From the NCBI GenBank assembly GCA_004297645.1, contig SCUG01000066.1, forward strand, positions 1-7,481: 7,481 nucleotides of DNA, read 5' to 3'. The translations under genes and the position numbers were made by a program. This document shows, piece by piece, positions 6,767 to 7,481 of this stretch (positions within the stretch are counted from its first letter, which is position 1; every line of letters starts with the position of its first letter). Source of the DNA: Saprospiraceae bacterium (GTDB lineage: Bacteria > Bacteroidota > Bacteroidia > Chitinophagales > Saprospiraceae). The notes under the pieces are model-generated. The model was not told the DNA's origin and made no database searches. It saw only the letters and a list, made by a program, of their open reading frames with translations.

Positions 6767-7147
6767 TCAAAATCGGTTTGGTAAGGCTGGTTGTGTTTTT
6801 AATGATTTCTTGAATGCCCATTCAAAGGCAATTTCCCCTTCTTCGGGCAAAGGTTCGCTCCCCTTAAAAACCTCATTCGCCAAAAACACGAGGCTCAAGT
6901 CGTGCGGCAGTGGCTTTTCCGCTTCCGCATTTGCTTCCATTCCTGATTCCCCGCTGGCGGGAACGGCCGGGGCATCTGTTTTCCGGGTAGTTTTGGCCGG
7001 TGATTTTGCGCCGTTCGATTTACCAGCCACCCGCCGGTAGGCTTTCGCAATGCCTTCCACCGCTTCGTGACAAGCCTTCAAGAAAGCTTCGTCCTCGATG
7101 CCATTGACCAACTCGTTGATGTGCAGCCTGATTTGTTGTGCTTCCAT
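6767..7147 (-). CDS. Small protein of unknown function (126 residues)
   Basis: I do not recognise this family. The protein has three parts: an N-terminal helical segment (1-40, MEAQQIRLHINELVNGIEDE then FLKACHEAVEGIAKAYRRV), a Lys/Ala/Pro/Thr-rich linker (41-80), and a C-terminal amphipathic part (81-126, containing LSLVFLANEVFKGSEPLPEE and FEWAFKKSL). There is no signal peptide or membrane segment, so it is probably cytoplasmic. The ATG at 7147 is preferred over the in-frame TTG at 7180, because a strong promoter -7 box covers that TTG and transcription should begin downstream of it. The N-terminal 'short helix, IEDE, longer helix' pattern resembles small antitoxin-like proteins of Bacteroidota, but no toxin partner lies beside it, so this is only a hint. 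The gene stands alone in a stretch of scars and still looks intact and expressed. Confidence 0.7.
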   Translation of the reverse strand: MEAQQIRLHINELVNGIEDEAFLKACHEAVEGIAKAYRRVAGKSNGAKSPAKTTRKTDAPAVPASGESGMEANAEAEKPLPHDLSLVFLANEVFKGSEPLPEEGEIAFEWAFKKSLKTQPALPNRF

Positions 7148-7177
7148 GTTCTTCTTTTTTTGAAACAACGCCGTGAG

Positions 7178-7209
7178 CAAAGGTAGGGTTTGTACTTTAG
7201 CCTTCCAAA
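7178..7209 (-). promoter_or_regulatory. Bacteroidota sigma-A promoter of the small gene
   Basis: On the minus strand, TTTG (7206-7209) is followed after exactly 20 nt by TACCTTTG (7178-7185). This matches the Bacteroidota consensus TTTG-N19-21-TAnnTTTG in both boxes and in spacing. Transcription should start around 7171-7173, giving a leader of about 25 nt before the ATG at 7147. It supports the shorter start. Confidence 0.75.
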
Positions 7210-7237
7210 ATCCATCCTTTTAAAACCTGACTCCTCC

Positions 7238-7336
7238 TCCCGCCGCCTCGCCGCCATCCTCTTTGCCGGCATCGCCGGGTACACTGCCCTGATGCAGCAC
7301 GACGAACAGGCCGCCCGCAAAAGCCCGGCCGTTTAA
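7238..7336 (+). pseudogene. Truncated class III adenylate/guanylate cyclase start
   Basis: The frame reads SRRLAAILFAGIAGYTALM followed by QHDEQAARKSPAV and a TAA stop. This is the opening of a class III nucleotide cyclase catalytic domain, normally RRLAAILFADIVGYTxLMxxDE. Two defects are visible: the conserved metal-binding Asp of FADI is Gly here (GGC for GAC, one base change), and the protein ends about 33 residues in, long before the second Asp and the transition-state residues. No ATG lies upstream in this frame; only a TTG at 7190 does. It cannot make cAMP or cGMP. It is a remnant left by deletion or recombination, with the break near 7320-7336. Confidence 0.8.
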
Positions 7337-7418
7337 AGGTGGCGTTGGAAGCGGACGGGCAGGTGCGGTTGATGACGGGGCCGAAGGATTAGAGGTGAAA
7401 GCCCTCGCCTACCGGTAG
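7327..7418 (+). pseudogene. Decayed coding tail after the cyclase break
   Basis: Directly past the cyclase break another frame reads KVALEADGQVRLMTGPKD and stops at 7390-7392. In the next frame LEVKALAYR follows and stops at 7416-7418. Together they look like the C-terminal end of some other gene with one frameshift, joined to the cyclase start. The family is not recognisable, and a chance frame in GC-rich DNA is possible. Confidence 0.25.
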
Positions 7419-7438
7419 GATTTTCAAACCCCAAAACC

Positions 7439-7446
7439 TATTTTTG
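7439..7446 (+). promoter_or_regulatory. Possible -7 box pointing out of the window
   Basis: TATTTTTG fits TAnnTTTG, and the sequence turns AT-rich from about 7420 onward, as before a gene. No TTTG lies at the expected -33 spacing, although TTTT occurs at 7421-7424. It may serve a plus-strand gene beginning beyond the right edge. Confidence 0.3.
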
Positions 7447-7481
7447 CAAATAAAACTCAAAAAAATTCCCACGACAATTTC

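Noticed and set aside
7148..7180. Longer TTG start for the small gene, adding MLTALFQKKKN
   Set aside because: The TTG at 7178-7180 lies inside the promoter -7 box, so it would be upstream of the predicted transcript start.

Overview
The window most likely comes from a Bacteroidota chromosome, probably of the Saprospiria/Lewinella/Haliscomenobacter type. The clues are a secreted beta-propeller protein ending in what reads as a type IX secretion (T9SS) sorting domain, -7 boxes of the form TAnnTTTG, no Shine-Dalgarno sequences before clear starts, and many short palindromic repeats between genes. No rRNA, tRNA or CRISPR array is visible. The taxonomic call is inference.

Layout, left to right. 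(1) Bases 1-438 hold no gene. They carry two nested inverted-repeat elements: a MITE-like element of about 219 bp with long imperfect terminal inverted repeats around a CACAGAG-type hairpin, then a second structure (258-370) around a perfect 17-bp hairpin. (2) Bases 439-2223, minus strand: an intact SLC13/DASS-type anion permease with two TrkA-C-like domains in its central loop. (3) Bases 2224-2497: a divergent intergenic region with a 27-nt palindrome, a good -7 box and a leader that can form two mutually exclusive hairpins. (4) Bases 2498-5047, plus strand: a large exported Asp-box (BNR) beta-propeller protein with a C-terminal sorting domain. (5) Bases 5166-6647, plus strand: an AAA+/STAND-like ATPase that has no ATG start, whose first residues are read from a repeat-like stretch, and which contains another palindrome in frame. 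(6) Bases 6638-7481: a scarred accessory stretch with a possible transposase N-terminal remnant, an intact small gene of unknown function on the minus strand with a near-perfect Bacteroidota promoter, a truncated class III nucleotide cyclase start that has lost its first metal-binding Asp, and further decayed coding traces.

The genes do not form an obvious pathway. The permease and the propeller protein are divergently transcribed and could share regulation, but nothing shows a common substrate. The ATPase follows the propeller gene in the same direction after about 118 bp and looks like the C-terminal part of a larger signalling or STAND protein. The right half is visibly richer in G+C at third codon positions than the permease gene, which also explains the long open frames antisense to the two plus-strand genes. 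I find no convincing new defence or biosynthetic system. The most unusual material is the repeat load, including repeat DNA apparently absorbed into an ATPase reading frame, and the cyclase scar.
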